From NCBI RefSeq assembly GCF_040546025.1, contig NZ_JBEPNA010000001.1:186001-250000 (forward strand): a stretch of DNA of 64,000 nt. Direction: 5' to 3'. The translations under genes were made by a program, and so were the position numbers. Source of the DNA: Marisediminicola sp040546025 (GTDB lineage: Bacteria > Actinomycetota > Actinomycetes > Actinomycetales > Microbacteriaceae). Below are positions 54,805-63,509 of this stretch, one piece after another (the stretch's first letter is position 1; the number at the start of each line of letters is the position of its first letter). Below the pieces are notes generated by a model, which did no database searches, was not told the origin of the DNA, and was given only the letters and a program-made list of their open reading frames with translations.

Positions 54805-55209
54805 ATGGTTGAATCCATCGCTCGCGTGAAGCACATTCGCGTCACCCCCACCAAGGCTCGTCGTGTCGTCAACATGATCCGCGGCAAGCAGGCTATGGAG
54901 GCCTTGGCCATCCTGAAGTTCGCGCCCCAGGGTGCGAGCGAGCCGGTGTACAAGCTCGTCGCTTCGGCGATGGCGAACGCCAAGGTGAAAGCCGACGCGA
55001 GCAACAGCTACCTGGACGAGCAGGACCTGTTCGTCTCGTCGGCCTACGTCGACGAGGGAACAACGCTCAAGCGTTTCCAGCCCCGTGCACAGGGACGCGC
55101 GTTCCAGATCCTGAAGCGCACCAGTCACATCACGATCGTCCTGGCCACGCCAGATGAGACGGCCGTCGCGACCGGTGCAGCGCAGCCGAAGAAGGCAGGA
55201 AAGAAGTAA
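54805..55209 (+). CDS. rplV: 50S ribosomal protein L22
   Basis: A 134-residue tunnel protein. It has VKHIRVTPTKARRVVNMIRG and the beta-hairpin region FQPRAQGRAFQILKRTSHIT, with no macrolide-type deletion visible. The tail (AAQPKKAGKK) is slightly longer than usual. The stop shares a base with rpsC. Confidence 0.97.
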   Translation: MVESIARVKHIRVTPTKARRVVNMIRGKQAMEALAILKFAPQGASEPVYKLVASAMANAKVKADASNSYLDEQDLFVSSAYVDEGTTLKRFQPRAQGRAFQILKRTSHITIVLATPDETAVATGAAQPKKAGKK

Positions 55210-56000
55210 TGGGCCAGAAAGTAAATCCCTACGGCTTCCGTCTGGGTATCACCACCGACCACGTGTCGCGTTGGTTCTCTGACAGCACGAAGGTCGGACA
55301 GCGCTACAGCGACTACGTCGCCGAAGACATCAAGATCCGCAACCTGCTCAAGACGAGCCTCGACCGCGCCGGAGTGGCGCGCATCGAGATCGAGCGCACC
55401 CGCGACCGCGTCCGCGTCGACATCCACACCGCCCGTCCGGGCATTGTGATCGGTCGACGTGGCGCCGAGGCGGAGCGTATTCGCACCGACCTCGAGAAGC
55501 TCTCGGGCAAGCAGATCCAGCTGAACATCCTCGAGGTGAAGAACCCCGAGGCAGAAGCTCAGCTCGTCGCTCAGGGCATCGCCGAGCAGCTCACCGCTCG
55601 CGTGGCCTTCCGCCGCGCGATGCGCAAGGGCCTCCAGGGCGCCCAGCGCGCCGGAGCCAAGGGTGTCCGCATCCAGGTCTCCGGTCGCCTCGGCGGCGCG
55701 GAGATGAGCCGCTCGGAGTTCTACCGTGAGGGTCGCGTTCCGCTGCACACCCTGCGCGCCAACATCGACTACGGCTTCTACGAGGCCAAGACGACGTTCG
55801 GCCGCATCGGCGTGAAGGTCTGGATCTACAAGGGCGACATCACCAACAAGGAGCTCGCTCGCGAGCAGGCCAACGCCAAGTCCTCGCGTCCGGACCGCCG
55901 CGACGACCGCCGTGACGGCGGCCGTGATGGTGGACCGCGTCGCGGTGCCGCAGCTCCGAGAACCGAAGCTGCCCCGGCAGCAGTGGGAGCAGAAAAGTAA
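55209..56000 (+). CDS. rpsC: 30S ribosomal protein S3
   Basis: A 263-residue protein of the mRNA entry site. The KH domain shows GIVIGRRGAEAERIRTDLEK. The last ~45 residues are Arg/Asp/Gly-rich (RPDRRDDRRDGGRDGGPRRG), a disordered extension seen in actinobacteria. It overlaps rplP by one base. Confidence 0.97.
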   Translation: MGQKVNPYGFRLGITTDHVSRWFSDSTKVGQRYSDYVAEDIKIRNLLKTSLDRAGVARIEIERTRDRVRVDIHTARPGIVIGRRGAEAERIRTDLEKLSGKQIQLNILEVKNPEAEAQLVAQGIAEQLTARVAFRRAMRKGLQGAQRAGAKGVRIQVSGRLGGAEMSRSEFYREGRVPLHTLRANIDYGFYEAKTTFGRIGVKVWIYKGDITNKELAREQANAKSSRPDRRDDRRDGGRDGGPRRGAAAPRTEAAPAAVGAEK

Positions 56001-56419
56001 TGTTGATTCCCCGCAAGGTCAAGCACCGCAAGCAGCACCACCCCGGCCGTAGTGGCCAGGCGACTGGTGGCACGACGGTTTCGTTCGGCGAGTACGGCAT
56101 CCAGGCGCTCACCCCCGCCTATGTCACCAACCGCCAGATCGAGGCCGCTCGTATTGCGATGACGCGTCACGTCAAGCGTGGTGGAAAGGTGTGGATCAAC
56201 ATCTACCCCGACCGCCCGCTCACCAAGAAGCCCGCCGAGACCCGCATGGGTTCCGGTAAGGGTTCCCCCGAGTGGTGGATCGCCAACGTCAAGCCGGGAC
56301 GCGTGCTCTTCGAGCTCAGCGGTGTTCCCGAGAATGTCGCGCGCGAAGCCCTCACCCGGGCCATTCACAAGCTGCCCCTCAAGGCACGCATCATCAAGCG
56401 CGAGGAGGGCGACGCATAA
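56000..56419 (+). CDS. rplP: 50S ribosomal protein L16
   Basis: A 139-residue protein near the A-site: LIPRKVKHRKQHHPGRSG, AARIAMTRHVKRGGKVWIN and RMGSGKGSPEWW. Standard length. The stop shares one base with rpmC. Confidence 0.98.
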   Translation: MLIPRKVKHRKQHHPGRSGQATGGTTVSFGEYGIQALTPAYVTNRQIEAARIAMTRHVKRGGKVWINIYPDRPLTKKPAETRMGSGKGSPEWWIANVKPGRVLFELSGVPENVAREALTRAIHKLPLKARIIKREEGDA

Positions 56420-56763
56420 TGGCGATCGGTTCCAAGGAGCTCGCCACAGTCGAGCTCGATACTTTTGAAGACGGCAGGCTCGTCGACGAACTCAAGAAGG
56501 CCAAGGAAGAGCTGTTCAACCTGCGCTTCCAGTCCGCCACGGGACAGTTGGAGAGCCACGGTCGCCTGCGCGCCGTCAAGCGCGACATCGCCCGTATCTA
56601 CACGGTGATCCACGAGCGCGAGCTCGGCATCCGTGCCACCCCTGCTCCGCTCGAGGTCGCTCCCAAGGCGACCAAGGCGAAGAAGAAGTCCAAGGCGGAT
56701 GCCGCCGTAGAGGCGCCCGCCGACGAGGCAGCGTCCACTGACAAGAACGAGGAGGCGAAGTAA
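56419..56763 (+). CDS. rpmC: 50S ribosomal protein L29 with C-terminal extension
   Basis: A 114-residue protein. Residues 1-75 are ordinary L29 (LVDELKKAKEELFNLRFQSA, then LRAVKRDIARIYTVIHERE). About 40 further residues are Ala/Lys/Glu-rich (KATKAKKKSKADAAVEAPAD), making it clearly longer than the usual 65-77. ATG 56419 is set by the one-base overlap with rplP; the longer frame lies inside rplP. Confidence 0.95.
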   Translation: MAIGSKELATVELDTFEDGRLVDELKKAKEELFNLRFQSATGQLESHGRLRAVKRDIARIYTVIHERELGIRATPAPLEVAPKATKAKKKSKADAAVEAPADEAASTDKNEEAK

Positions 56764-57077
56764 TGGCTAAGACCACGGAAACTACCGCGGGCGAGCACGC
56801 CGCTCACGACGTCAAGGACGTGAACGCGCGCGGACAGCGCAAGGAGCGTCGCGGTTACGTGACCAGCGACAAGATGGAGAAGACCATCACCGTCGAGGTC
56901 GAGGACCGCGTCAAGCACCCGCTGTACGGCAAGGTCATCCGCCGAACGTCCAAGGTCAAGGTCCACGACGAGGCCAACTCGGCCGGCATCGGCGACCTCG
57001 TTCTCATCAGTGAGACCCGTCCGCTCAGCGCCACGAAGCGCTGGCGCCTGGTCGAGATCCTCGAGAAGGCTAAGTAA
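56763..57077 (+). CDS. rpsQ: 30S ribosomal protein S17
   Basis: A 104-residue OB-fold protein. The S17 core starts at RKERRGYVTSDKMEKTITV and includes VKHPLYGKVIRRTSK. The first ~25 residues are an extra acidic/His-containing N-terminal extension. It overlaps rpmC by one base. Confidence 0.97.
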   Translation: MAKTTETTAGEHAAHDVKDVNARGQRKERRGYVTSDKMEKTITVEVEDRVKHPLYGKVIRRTSKVKVHDEANSAGIGDLVLISETRPLSATKRWRLVEILEKAK

Positions 57078-57109
57078 GCCTCGGCTTGCTTAGAAAATAA
57101 GGACACAAG

Positions 57110-57478
57110 ATGCTTCAGCAGGAATCCAGAGTCAAGGTCGCCGACAACACCGGCGCCAAGATGCTGCTCACGATTCGCGTTCTCGGTGGCTCCGGCCGCC
57201 GCTATGCCGGCCTCGGCGACGTCATCGTCGCCACCGTCAAGGACGCCATCCCGGGCGGCAACGTCAAGAAGGGTGACGTCGTCAAGGCCGTCATCGTTCG
57301 CACCAAGAAGGAGACGCGCCGTTCAGACGGCTCGTACATCAAGTTTGACGAGAACGCCGCCGTCATCCTGAAGGCTGATGGGGACCCCCGTGGTACCCGC
57401 ATCTTCGGGCCGGTCGGCCGCGAGCTTCGTGACAAGAAGTTCATGAAGATCATCTCGCTCGCACCGGAGGTTATTTAA
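57110..57478 (+). CDS. rplN: 50S ribosomal protein L14
   Basis: A 122-residue protein with the canonical MLQQESRVKVADNTGAK start and VKAVIVRTKKETRRSDGSYI. Exact family length. It begins 32 bp after rpsQ. Confidence 0.98.
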   Translation: MLQQESRVKVADNTGAKMLLTIRVLGGSGRRYAGLGDVIVATVKDAIPGGNVKKGDVVKAVIVRTKKETRRSDGSYIKFDENAAVILKADGDPRGTRIFGPVGRELRDKKFMKIISLAPEVI

Positions 57479-57480
57479 TC

Positions 57481-57831
57481 ATGGCGAACATCAAGAAGGG
57501 GGACCTGGTTCAGGTCCTCAACGGCCGCCGGCAGGACCGCGGCGGCGACCGCGGCAAGCAGGGGCGCGTGCTCGAGGTTCTCGTCGAGCGCAACCGCGTG
57601 ATCGTCGAGGGAATCAACTTCGTCACCAAGCACGTTCGCGTCGGACAGACGCAGCGCGGCAGCAAGACCGGTGGCATCGAGCAGATGGAGGCACCGATCC
57701 ACGTGTCGAACGTCGCCCTCGTCGACCCCAAGACCAAGAAGCCGACTCGCGTCGGCTTCCGCGTGGAGAAGAACGACGACGGCAAGACCGTGCGCGTTCG
57801 CTACGCCAAGAAGTCAGGTGAGGACCTGTAA
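57481..57831 (+). CDS. rplX: 50S ribosomal protein L24
   Basis: A 116-residue protein with an N-terminal KOW motif (IKKGDLVQVLNG, GGDRGKQGRVLEVLVERN). It initiates large-subunit assembly. It is 2 bp after rplN and shares one base with rplE. Confidence 0.97.
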   Translation: MANIKKGDLVQVLNGRRQDRGGDRGKQGRVLEVLVERNRVIVEGINFVTKHVRVGQTQRGSKTGGIEQMEAPIHVSNVALVDPKTKKPTRVGFRVEKNDDGKTVRVRYAKKSGEDL

Positions 57832-58424
57832 TGACTGACACGACAACTGCGGAGAAGGCTGCGAAGATCGAGCCGCGCCTCAAGCAGAAGTACAAGACCG
57901 AGATCTCGGCCCAGCTGCTCAAGGACTTCGGGTTCACGAACGTGCACCAGGTGCCCGGACTCGTGAAGATCGTCGTCAACACGGGTGTCGGCGAGGCCGC
58001 GCGCGATGGCAAGGTCATCGATGGGGCCGTCAAGGACCTCACCGCGATCACGGGCCAGAAGCCCGTCGTCACGAACGCTCGCAAGTCGATCGCACAGTTC
58101 AAGCTGCGCGAAGGCCAGCCGATCGGCGCCCATGTCACGCTTCGTGGCGACCGCGCCTGGGAGTTCCTCGACCGGCTCCTGTCGCTCGCGCTCCCGCGTA
58201 TCCGCGACTTCCGCGGCCTGTCGGACAAGCAGTTCGACGGTCACGGCAACTACACGTTCGGCCTCACGGAGCAGTCGATGTTCCACGAGATCGATCAGGA
58301 CAAGATCGACCGCGTCCGCGGTTTCGACATCACTGTCGTCACCACGGCGAGGAACGATGACGAGGGTCGCGCGCTGCTCAAGGCGCTCGGCTTCCCGTTC
58401 CGCACTGCAGAGAACACTCCGTAA
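57831..58424 (+). CDS. rplE: 50S ribosomal protein L5
   Basis: A 197-residue 5S-rRNA-binding protein: PRLKQKYKTEISAQLLKDFG, VKIVVNTGVGEA and FDGHGNYTFGLTEQSMFHEI. In most bacteria rpsN follows, but here a 79-bp gap leads directly to rpsH. Confidence 0.98.
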   Translation: MTDTTTAEKAAKIEPRLKQKYKTEISAQLLKDFGFTNVHQVPGLVKIVVNTGVGEAARDGKVIDGAVKDLTAITGQKPVVTNARKSIAQFKLREGQPIGAHVTLRGDRAWEFLDRLLSLALPRIRDFRGLSDKQFDGHGNYTFGLTEQSMFHEIDQDKIDRVRGFDITVVTTARNDDEGRALLKALGFPFRTAENTP

Positions 58425-58503
58425 CACCCCTGCACCACCGATCGACCAGGTCGGCGCCCGCGTAACGGGCGTCGAAACCAGACGAGATTAGGAAACAAAC
58501 GCA

Positions 58504-58902
58504 ATGACAATGACAGATCCGGTCGCAGATCTGCTGACCCGACTGCGCAACGCGAACTCGGCGTACCACGATTCCGTGTCGCTCCCGAGCAGCAACCTCA
58601 AGTCCCACATCGCGGAGATCCTCAAGAAAGAGGGCTACATCGCCGGCTGGAAGATCGAGGATGCCCGCGTCGGCAAGACCCTGACCATCGACCTGAAGTA
58701 CGGCCCGAACCGCGAGCGTTCGATCGCGGGCATCAAGCGCGTATCGAAGCCCGGACTGCGCGTCTACGCCAAGTCCACGGAGATCCCTCACGTTCTCGGT
58801 GGCCTCGGCGTCGCGATCCTGTCGACTTCCTCTGGCCTCCTCACGGACCGCCAGGCAACTTCGAAAGGCGTGGGTGGGGAAGTCCTCGCCTACGTGTGGT
58901 AG
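58504..58902 (+). CDS. rpsH: 30S ribosomal protein S8
   Basis: A 132-residue 16S-rRNA binder: MTDPVADLLTRLRNANSAYH at the start and STSSGLLTDRQATSKGVGGE near the end. The ribosome site is TTAGGAAAC. It is a repressor target in the E. coli spc operon; no such RNA element was traced here. Confidence 0.98.
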   Translation: MTMTDPVADLLTRLRNANSAYHDSVSLPSSNLKSHIAEILKKEGYIAGWKIEDARVGKTLTIDLKYGPNRERSIAGIKRVSKPGLRVYAKSTEIPHVLGGLGVAILSTSSGLLTDRQATSKGVGGEVLAYVW

Positions 58903-58908
58903 CCGAAT

Positions 58909-59445
58909 ATGTCACGAATCGGAAGACTCCCCATCGAGATCCCTGCTGGGGTCGACGTCAAGGTCGACGGCTCTGCCGTCACCGTCAAGGGTCCGAAGGG
59001 TGAGCTGAACCTCACCGTCGCGAAGCCCATCGAGGTCAGCCTCGACGGCGGTCAGCTGCTCGTCACGCGTCCGAATGACGAGCGCGAATCGCGCTCGCTG
59101 CACGGCCTGACCCGCACGCTCATCGCCAACCAGATCATCGGTGTGACCACTGGGTACTCCAAGGGTCTCGAGATCGTCGGTACCGGTTACCGCGTGGCGG
59201 CGAAGGGCGCGAACCTCGAGTTCGCCCTCGGCTTCTCGCACCCGGTCGTCGTCGCTCCCCCCGCCGGCATCTCCTTTGTTGTCGAAGGCAACACGAAGCT
59301 GACGGTGCACGGCATCGACAAGCAGGCCGTCGGAGAGGTCGCCGCAAACATTCGTAAGTTGCGCAAGCCAGAGCCCTACAAGGGCAAGGGTGTGCGCTAC
59401 GCAGGCGAGGTAGTCCGCCGCAAGGCCGGAAAGAGTGGTAAGTAG
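58909..59445 (+). CDS. rplF: 50S ribosomal protein L6
   Basis: A 178-residue protein near the factor-binding site: SRIGRLPIEIPAGVDVKVDG at the start and EPYKGKGVRYAGEVVRRKAG near the end. Standard length, 6 bp after rpsH. Confidence 0.98.
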   Translation: MSRIGRLPIEIPAGVDVKVDGSAVTVKGPKGELNLTVAKPIEVSLDGGQLLVTRPNDERESRSLHGLTRTLIANQIIGVTTGYSKGLEIVGTGYRVAAKGANLEFALGFSHPVVVAPPAGISFVVEGNTKLTVHGIDKQAVGEVAANIRKLRKPEPYKGKGVRYAGEVVRRKAGKSGK

Positions 59446-59447
59446 AA

Positions 59448-59819
59448 ATGGCTCTCGGAACTAGAGGCAAGAGCAAGTCGGCCGCCAAGGGCCGCCGACA
59501 CGCACGTCTTCGCAAGAAGGTCGTTGGCACCGAGGCGCGTCCGCGTCTCTCCGTCACCCGGTCGGCTCGTCACATCTTCGTGCAGGTCATCGACGACAGC
59601 AAGGGTTTCACCCTCGCGTCGGCGTCGACCCTCGAGGCCGACATGCGCACCTTCGACGGTGACAAGACCGCCAAGGCACGCAAGGTCGGCGAGCTTGTCG
59701 CCGAGCGCGCGAAGGCCGCCGGAATCGACGCCGTCGTGTTCGACCGTGGTGGCAGCAAGTACGCGGGTCGCGTTGCGGCCATTGCGGACGGCGCCAGGGA
59801 AGGCGGGTTGGACCTGTGA
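59448..59819 (+). CDS. rplR: 50S ribosomal protein L18
   Basis: A 123-residue 5S-rRNA-binding protein: GRRHARLRKKVVGTEARPRL, FVQVIDDSKGFTLASASTLE and VVFDRGGSKYAGRVAAIADG. It starts 2 bp after rplF and overlaps rpsE by 4 bp. Confidence 0.98.
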   Translation: MALGTRGKSKSAAKGRRHARLRKKVVGTEARPRLSVTRSARHIFVQVIDDSKGFTLASASTLEADMRTFDGDKTAKARKVGELVAERAKAAGIDAVVFDRGGSKYAGRVAAIADGAREGGLDL

Positions 59820-60544
59820 GCGACGCATCGACAAACAAGGAGCAGGCCGTGGAGCCCAAAGCAGTCGTGGCGCCCGAATCGACAGAGACCGCAGTCGTTC
59901 AGACCGCGGTTGTCGAGACGGCAGCCGGAACTGAGAACAACAACGCCGCCGAGCCTCGCGAGGCTCGTCGTGGCGGCCGTGAGCGCAACCCGAACCAGCA
60001 GCGCGGATCGCGCGACAGCGAGAAGAGCCAGTTCCTCGAGCGTGTCGTCACGATCAACCGCGTGTCGAAGGTCGTCAAGGGTGGTCGTCGCTTCAGCTTC
60101 ACCGCTCTCGTCGTCGTCGGCGATGGTAACGGTCTCGTTGGAGTCGGCTACGGCAAGGCGCGCGAAGTGCCTACCGCGATCTCCAAGGGCGTCGAGGAGG
60201 CGAAGAAGAACTTCTTCCGCGTTCCTCGCGTCGCCGCGACGATCCCGCACCCCGTGCAGGGTGAGGCCGCAGCCGGCGTCGTGCTGCTGCGTCCCGCATC
60301 CGCCGGTACCGGTGTTATCGCCGGTGGTCCGGTCCGCGCGGTGCTCGAGTGCGCCGGCATCCACGACGTCCTGAGCAAGTCGCTCGGCTCGTCGAACACG
60401 ATCAACATCGTTCATGCCACCGTTGCTGCCCTCAAGCAGCTCGAAGAGCCCGCTGCGGTCGCCGCACGTCGTGGCCTTCCGGTCGAGCATGTCGTGCCCG
60501 CGCGCCTCCTGCGCGCCCAGGCTGACACGAAGGCAGGTGTCTGA
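59816..60544 (+). CDS. rpsE: 30S ribosomal protein S5 with N-terminal extension
   Basis: A 242-residue protein. The S5 core starts at FLERVVTINRVSKVVKGGRR and includes GNGLVGVGYGKAREVPTAI and VLECAGIHDVLSKSLGSSN. The first ~65 residues are Ala/Glu/Arg-rich and poorly structured. GTG 59816 overlaps the rplR stop by 4 bp. Confidence 0.97.
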   Translation: MSDASTNKEQAVEPKAVVAPESTETAVVQTAVVETAAGTENNNAAEPREARRGGRERNPNQQRGSRDSEKSQFLERVVTINRVSKVVKGGRRFSFTALVVVGDGNGLVGVGYGKAREVPTAISKGVEEAKKNFFRVPRVAATIPHPVQGEAAAGVVLLRPASAGTGVIAGGPVRAVLECAGIHDVLSKSLGSSNTINIVHATVAALKQLEEPAAVAARRGLPVEHVVPARLLRAQADTKAGV

Positions 60545-60729
60545 TGGCCGCGCGCCTGAAGGTGACCCAGATCAAGTCCAAAATTAGTGAAAAGCAGAAC
60601 CAGCGCGACACGTTGCGGAGCCTCGGGCTCAAGCGCATCGGCTCGGTCGTGATTCGCGAAGACAATTCGCAGAATCGCGGCTACGTCCGTACCGTCGCTC
60701 ACTTGGTTCGCGTCGAGGAGATTGACTAA
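60544..60729 (+). CDS. rpmD: 50S ribosomal protein L30
   Basis: A 61-residue protein: LKVTQIKSKISEKQNQRDTL and GLKRIGSVV. One-base overlaps with rpsE and rplO indicate tight coupling. Confidence 0.97.
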   Translation: MAARLKVTQIKSKISEKQNQRDTLRSLGLKRIGSVVIREDNSQNRGYVRTVAHLVRVEEID

Positions 60730-61481
60730 TGGCTGAAGAAACCACGCCAGCCGCGAAGAAGGCACCCGCCAAGGCTCCGGCCAAGGCCACCGCTGACAAG
60801 GCCGCCGCCCCCAAGGCTGCAGCCAAGAAGCCGGCAACCGCCAAGGCAGACACCGCGGCGACCGCCGCGAAGAAGCCCGCCGCGAAGAAGCCCGCAGCGA
60901 AGAAGCCCGCAGCGAAGAAGCCCGCCGCCGCGAAGTCGGATGCTGCCGAGGGCGCTGCCGCGCAGGCGACGGCGACGAAGGCTCCGGCCACGAAGGCTCC
61001 GGCCAAGAAGAAGGCGGCTCCGGCCGCCGAGGTCGTGGCTCGCCCGCAGGTTCTCAAGATGCACCACCTTCGCCCGGCCCCCGGCGCGAAGAAAGACCGC
61101 ATGCGTGTCGGTCGTGGTGAGGGATCCAAGGGTAAGACCGCGGGTCGCGGTACCAAGGGCACGAAGGCGCGCTACACGATGCGCCCCGGCTTCGAGGGTG
61201 GAAACATCAACTTCATCATGCGTGCTCCGAAGCTGCGCGGGTTCAAGAACCCGTTCCGCGTCGAGTACCAGGTCGTGAACCTCGAGAAGCTCGCCGAGCT
61301 CTACCCCTCCGGTGGTGAGGTCACGATCCTCGACCTCGTCGCCAAGGGTGCCGTGCGCAAGAACGAGAAGGTCAAGATTCTTGGGTCGGGTGACATTGCG
61401 GTTAAGCTGGAAGTTGCAGTCGACAAGGTGTCCGGCTCTGCCGAACAGAAGATCGTTGCTGCCGGCGGTTCCGTCAAGTAG
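60729..61481 (+). CDS. rplO: 50S ribosomal protein L15 with long Ala/Lys/Pro-rich N-terminal extension
   Basis: A 250-residue protein, against about 145 in most bacteria. The L15 core begins near residue 107 (LKMHHLRPAPGAKKDRMRVG) and includes GKTAGRGTKGTKAR and GFEGGNINFIMRAPKLRGF. The first ~105 residues are a histone-H1-like low-complexity tail with repeated KKPAA and KAPAK units. The start is fixed by overlap with rpmD, so the tail is translated unless initiation is internal. It may contact rRNA or DNA. Confidence 0.95.
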   Translation: MAEETTPAAKKAPAKAPAKATADKAAAPKAAAKKPATAKADTAATAAKKPAAKKPAAKKPAAKKPAAAKSDAAEGAAAQATATKAPATKAPAKKKAAPAAEVVARPQVLKMHHLRPAPGAKKDRMRVGRGEGSKGKTAGRGTKGTKARYTMRPGFEGGNINFIMRAPKLRGFKNPFRVEYQVVNLEKLAELYPSGGEVTILDLVAKGAVRKNEKVKILGSGDIAVKLEVAVDKVSGSAEQKIVAAGGSVK

Positions 61482-61501
61482 TCGCAAGAGACGCAAGTTT
61501 C

Positions 61502-61527
61502 AGGGGTGGCCCGCAAGGGTCACCCCT
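61502..61527 (+). terminator. Hairpin between rplO and secY
   Basis: AGGGGTGGCCC (61502-61512) pairs with GGGTCACCCCT (61517-61527), including one G-U pair, around a GCAA tetraloop. It lies 32 bp before the secY start and has no T-tract, so partial attenuation or mRNA processing is more likely than full termination. Confidence 0.55.
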
Positions 61528-61558
61528 CCTGCTTCATCAGAACTAACCTGGAGGACTC

Positions 61559-62884
61559 GTGTTCAGAGCCGTAGCGCGGATCTTCCGCACGCCCGACCTT
61601 CGAAGGAAGATCGGGTTCACGCTCGGTATCGTCGCGTTGTTCCGACTCGGCTCCTTCATCCCCGCACCGTTTGTCGACTACGGCAACGTGCAGGCGTGTA
61701 TCGCCTCGAATGACGGCACGACGGGCCTCTACGAGCTCGTCAACCTCTTCAGCGGTGGCGCCCTCCTTCAACTCTCGGTCTTCGCGCTCGGCATCATGCC
61801 GTACATCACGTCGTCGATCATCGTGCAGCTGCTGCGCGTCGTCATCCCGCACTTCGACACCCTCCACAAGGAGGGCCAGTCCGGCCAGGCGAAGCTCACG
61901 CAGTACACCCGCTACCTCACCATCGCGCTCGCCATCCTGCAGTCGACCACCCTCATCACGGTCGCCCGGAGCGGCGCGCTGTTCCCCTCGACGAGCGGCG
62001 CTCCCGAGTGTGCGAACCTCATCATCGACCCGTCCTGGTACGCGACACTGCTGATGGTCATCACGATGACTGCGGGCACCGGCCTCATCATGTGGATGGG
62101 TGAGCTCATCACCGAGCGCGGCGTCGGCAATGGAATGTCATTGCTGATCTTCACCTCGATCGCCGCCACGTTCCCCTCCGCACTCTGGGGCATCCAGGCG
62201 TCGCAGGGCTTCGAGGTCTTCCTCCTCGTCCTCGCCGTCGGCCTCGTGATCATGACCGCCGTCGTATTCGTCGAGCAGTCGCAGCGACGCATCCCGGTGC
62301 AGTACGCCAAGCGCATGGTCGGTCGCCGCACCTACGGCGGCAACAACACCTACATCCCGATCAAGGTCAACATGGCAGGCGTCGTGCCCGTCATCTTCGC
62401 CTCGTCGCTGCTGTACCTGCCCGCGCTCGTCGGCCAATTCAACCAGCCGGCCGGCGGAGGAGCCCCGTCGCCGTGGGTGCAGTGGATCTCCGACAATCTG
62501 ACCTCGGGCGACAACCCGTTGTACATGGCGCTCTACTTCCTGCTGATCGTCGGGTTCACGTACTTCTACGTGGCCATCACCTTCAACCCGGAGGAGGTCG
62601 CCGACAACATGAAGAAGTACGGCGGCTTCATCCCCGGAATCCGTGCCGGACGTCCCACGGCCGAATACCTCGACTACGTGCTCACCCGCGTGACGCTGCC
62701 CGGTTCGCTCTACCTCGGTTTCATCGCCCTCATCCCGCTCATCGCACTGGCGACGGTCGGGGCCAACGCGAACTTCCCGTTCGGTGGTGCGAGCATCCTG
62801 ATCATCGTCGGTGTCGGGCTCGAAACGGTCAAGCAGATCGACTCGCAGCTTCAACAGCGTCACTACGAAGGGCTGCTCCGATGA
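61559..62884 (+). CDS. secY: Preprotein translocase subunit SecY
   Basis: A 441-residue protein with about ten membrane segments, forming the Sec export channel. Recognisable parts are FRTPDLRRKIGFTLGIVALF, GIMPYITSSIIVQLLRVVIP, ERGVGNGMSLLIF and the C-terminal DSQLQQRHYEGLLR. GTG 61559 has TGGAGGA upstream. It overlaps adk by 4 bp. Confidence 0.98.
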   Translation: MFRAVARIFRTPDLRRKIGFTLGIVALFRLGSFIPAPFVDYGNVQACIASNDGTTGLYELVNLFSGGALLQLSVFALGIMPYITSSIIVQLLRVVIPHFDTLHKEGQSGQAKLTQYTRYLTIALAILQSTTLITVARSGALFPSTSGAPECANLIIDPSWYATLLMVITMTAGTGLIMWMGELITERGVGNGMSLLIFTSIAATFPSALWGIQASQGFEVFLLVLAVGLVIMTAVVFVEQSQRRIPVQYAKRMVGRRTYGGNNTYIPIKVNMAGVVPVIFASSLLYLPALVGQFNQPAGGGAPSPWVQWISDNLTSGDNPLYMALYFLLIVGFTYFYVAITFNPEEVADNMKKYGGFIPGIRAGRPTAEYLDYVLTRVTLPGSLYLGFIALIPLIALATVGANANFPFGGASILIIVGVGLETVKQIDSQLQQRHYEGLLR

Positions 62885-63507
62885 TCGCGTTCACCCAGGG
62901 CACCAAGCCCCGTCTGCTCATCGTCGGTCCCCCCGGGGCGGGCAAGGGCACCCAGGCGGCGAAGCTGGCCGCCGACTTCGGCATTCCCGCGATCGCGACG
63001 GGCGACATCTTCCGCCACAACATCCGTACCGGCACCGAGCTCGGCACTCAGGTCAAGGCGATCGTCGACGCCGGCGACTACGTTCCCGACTCCCTGACCA
63101 ACGAGCTCGTCGCGAGTCGCCTCTCGGAGGAGGATGCCCTCGAGGGCTTCCTGCTCGACGGCTACCCGCGCACGCTCAACCAGGTGGCGTACCTCACCGA
63201 CTTGCTGGCCGGGCGCGGGCAGAGCCTTGACGGCGTCATCCAGCTCGTCGCGGACACCGACGAGGTCGTCACGCGGCTGCGCAAGCGCGCCGTCGAACAG
63301 GGCCGGATGGACGACTCGGAAGAGGCCATCCGTCACCGCCAGGATGTCTTCGCCCGCGAGACCGCGCCGCTCGTCGCCGCCTACAGCGACAAGGGCCTCC
63401 TGGTCGAGGTCGACGGCATCGGTGAGATCGACGAGGTCGAGGGCCGCATCACCGCGGCACTCGCGGCGCACGGCATCCAGCGTCCCGGCGCCGTTCCCGC
63501 CGTCTAG
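62881..63507 (+). CDS. adk: Adenylate kinase (short form)
   Basis: A 208-residue nucleotide kinase (AMP + ATP to 2 ADP). P-loop GPPGAGKGTQAAKLA, AMP site TGDIFRHNIRTGTELG, EGFLLDGYPRTLNQ, and a short LID (RAVEQGRMDDSEEAIRHRQ) without zinc cysteines, as in other actinobacteria. ATG overlaps the secY stop. Confidence 0.97.
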   Translation: MIAFTQGTKPRLLIVGPPGAGKGTQAAKLAADFGIPAIATGDIFRHNIRTGTELGTQVKAIVDAGDYVPDSLTNELVASRLSEEDALEGFLLDGYPRTLNQVAYLTDLLAGRGQSLDGVIQLVADTDEVVTRLRKRAVEQGRMDDSEEAIRHRQDVFARETAPLVAAYSDKGLLVEVDGIGEIDEVEGRITAALAAHGIQRPGAVPAV

Positions 63508-63509
63508 GC

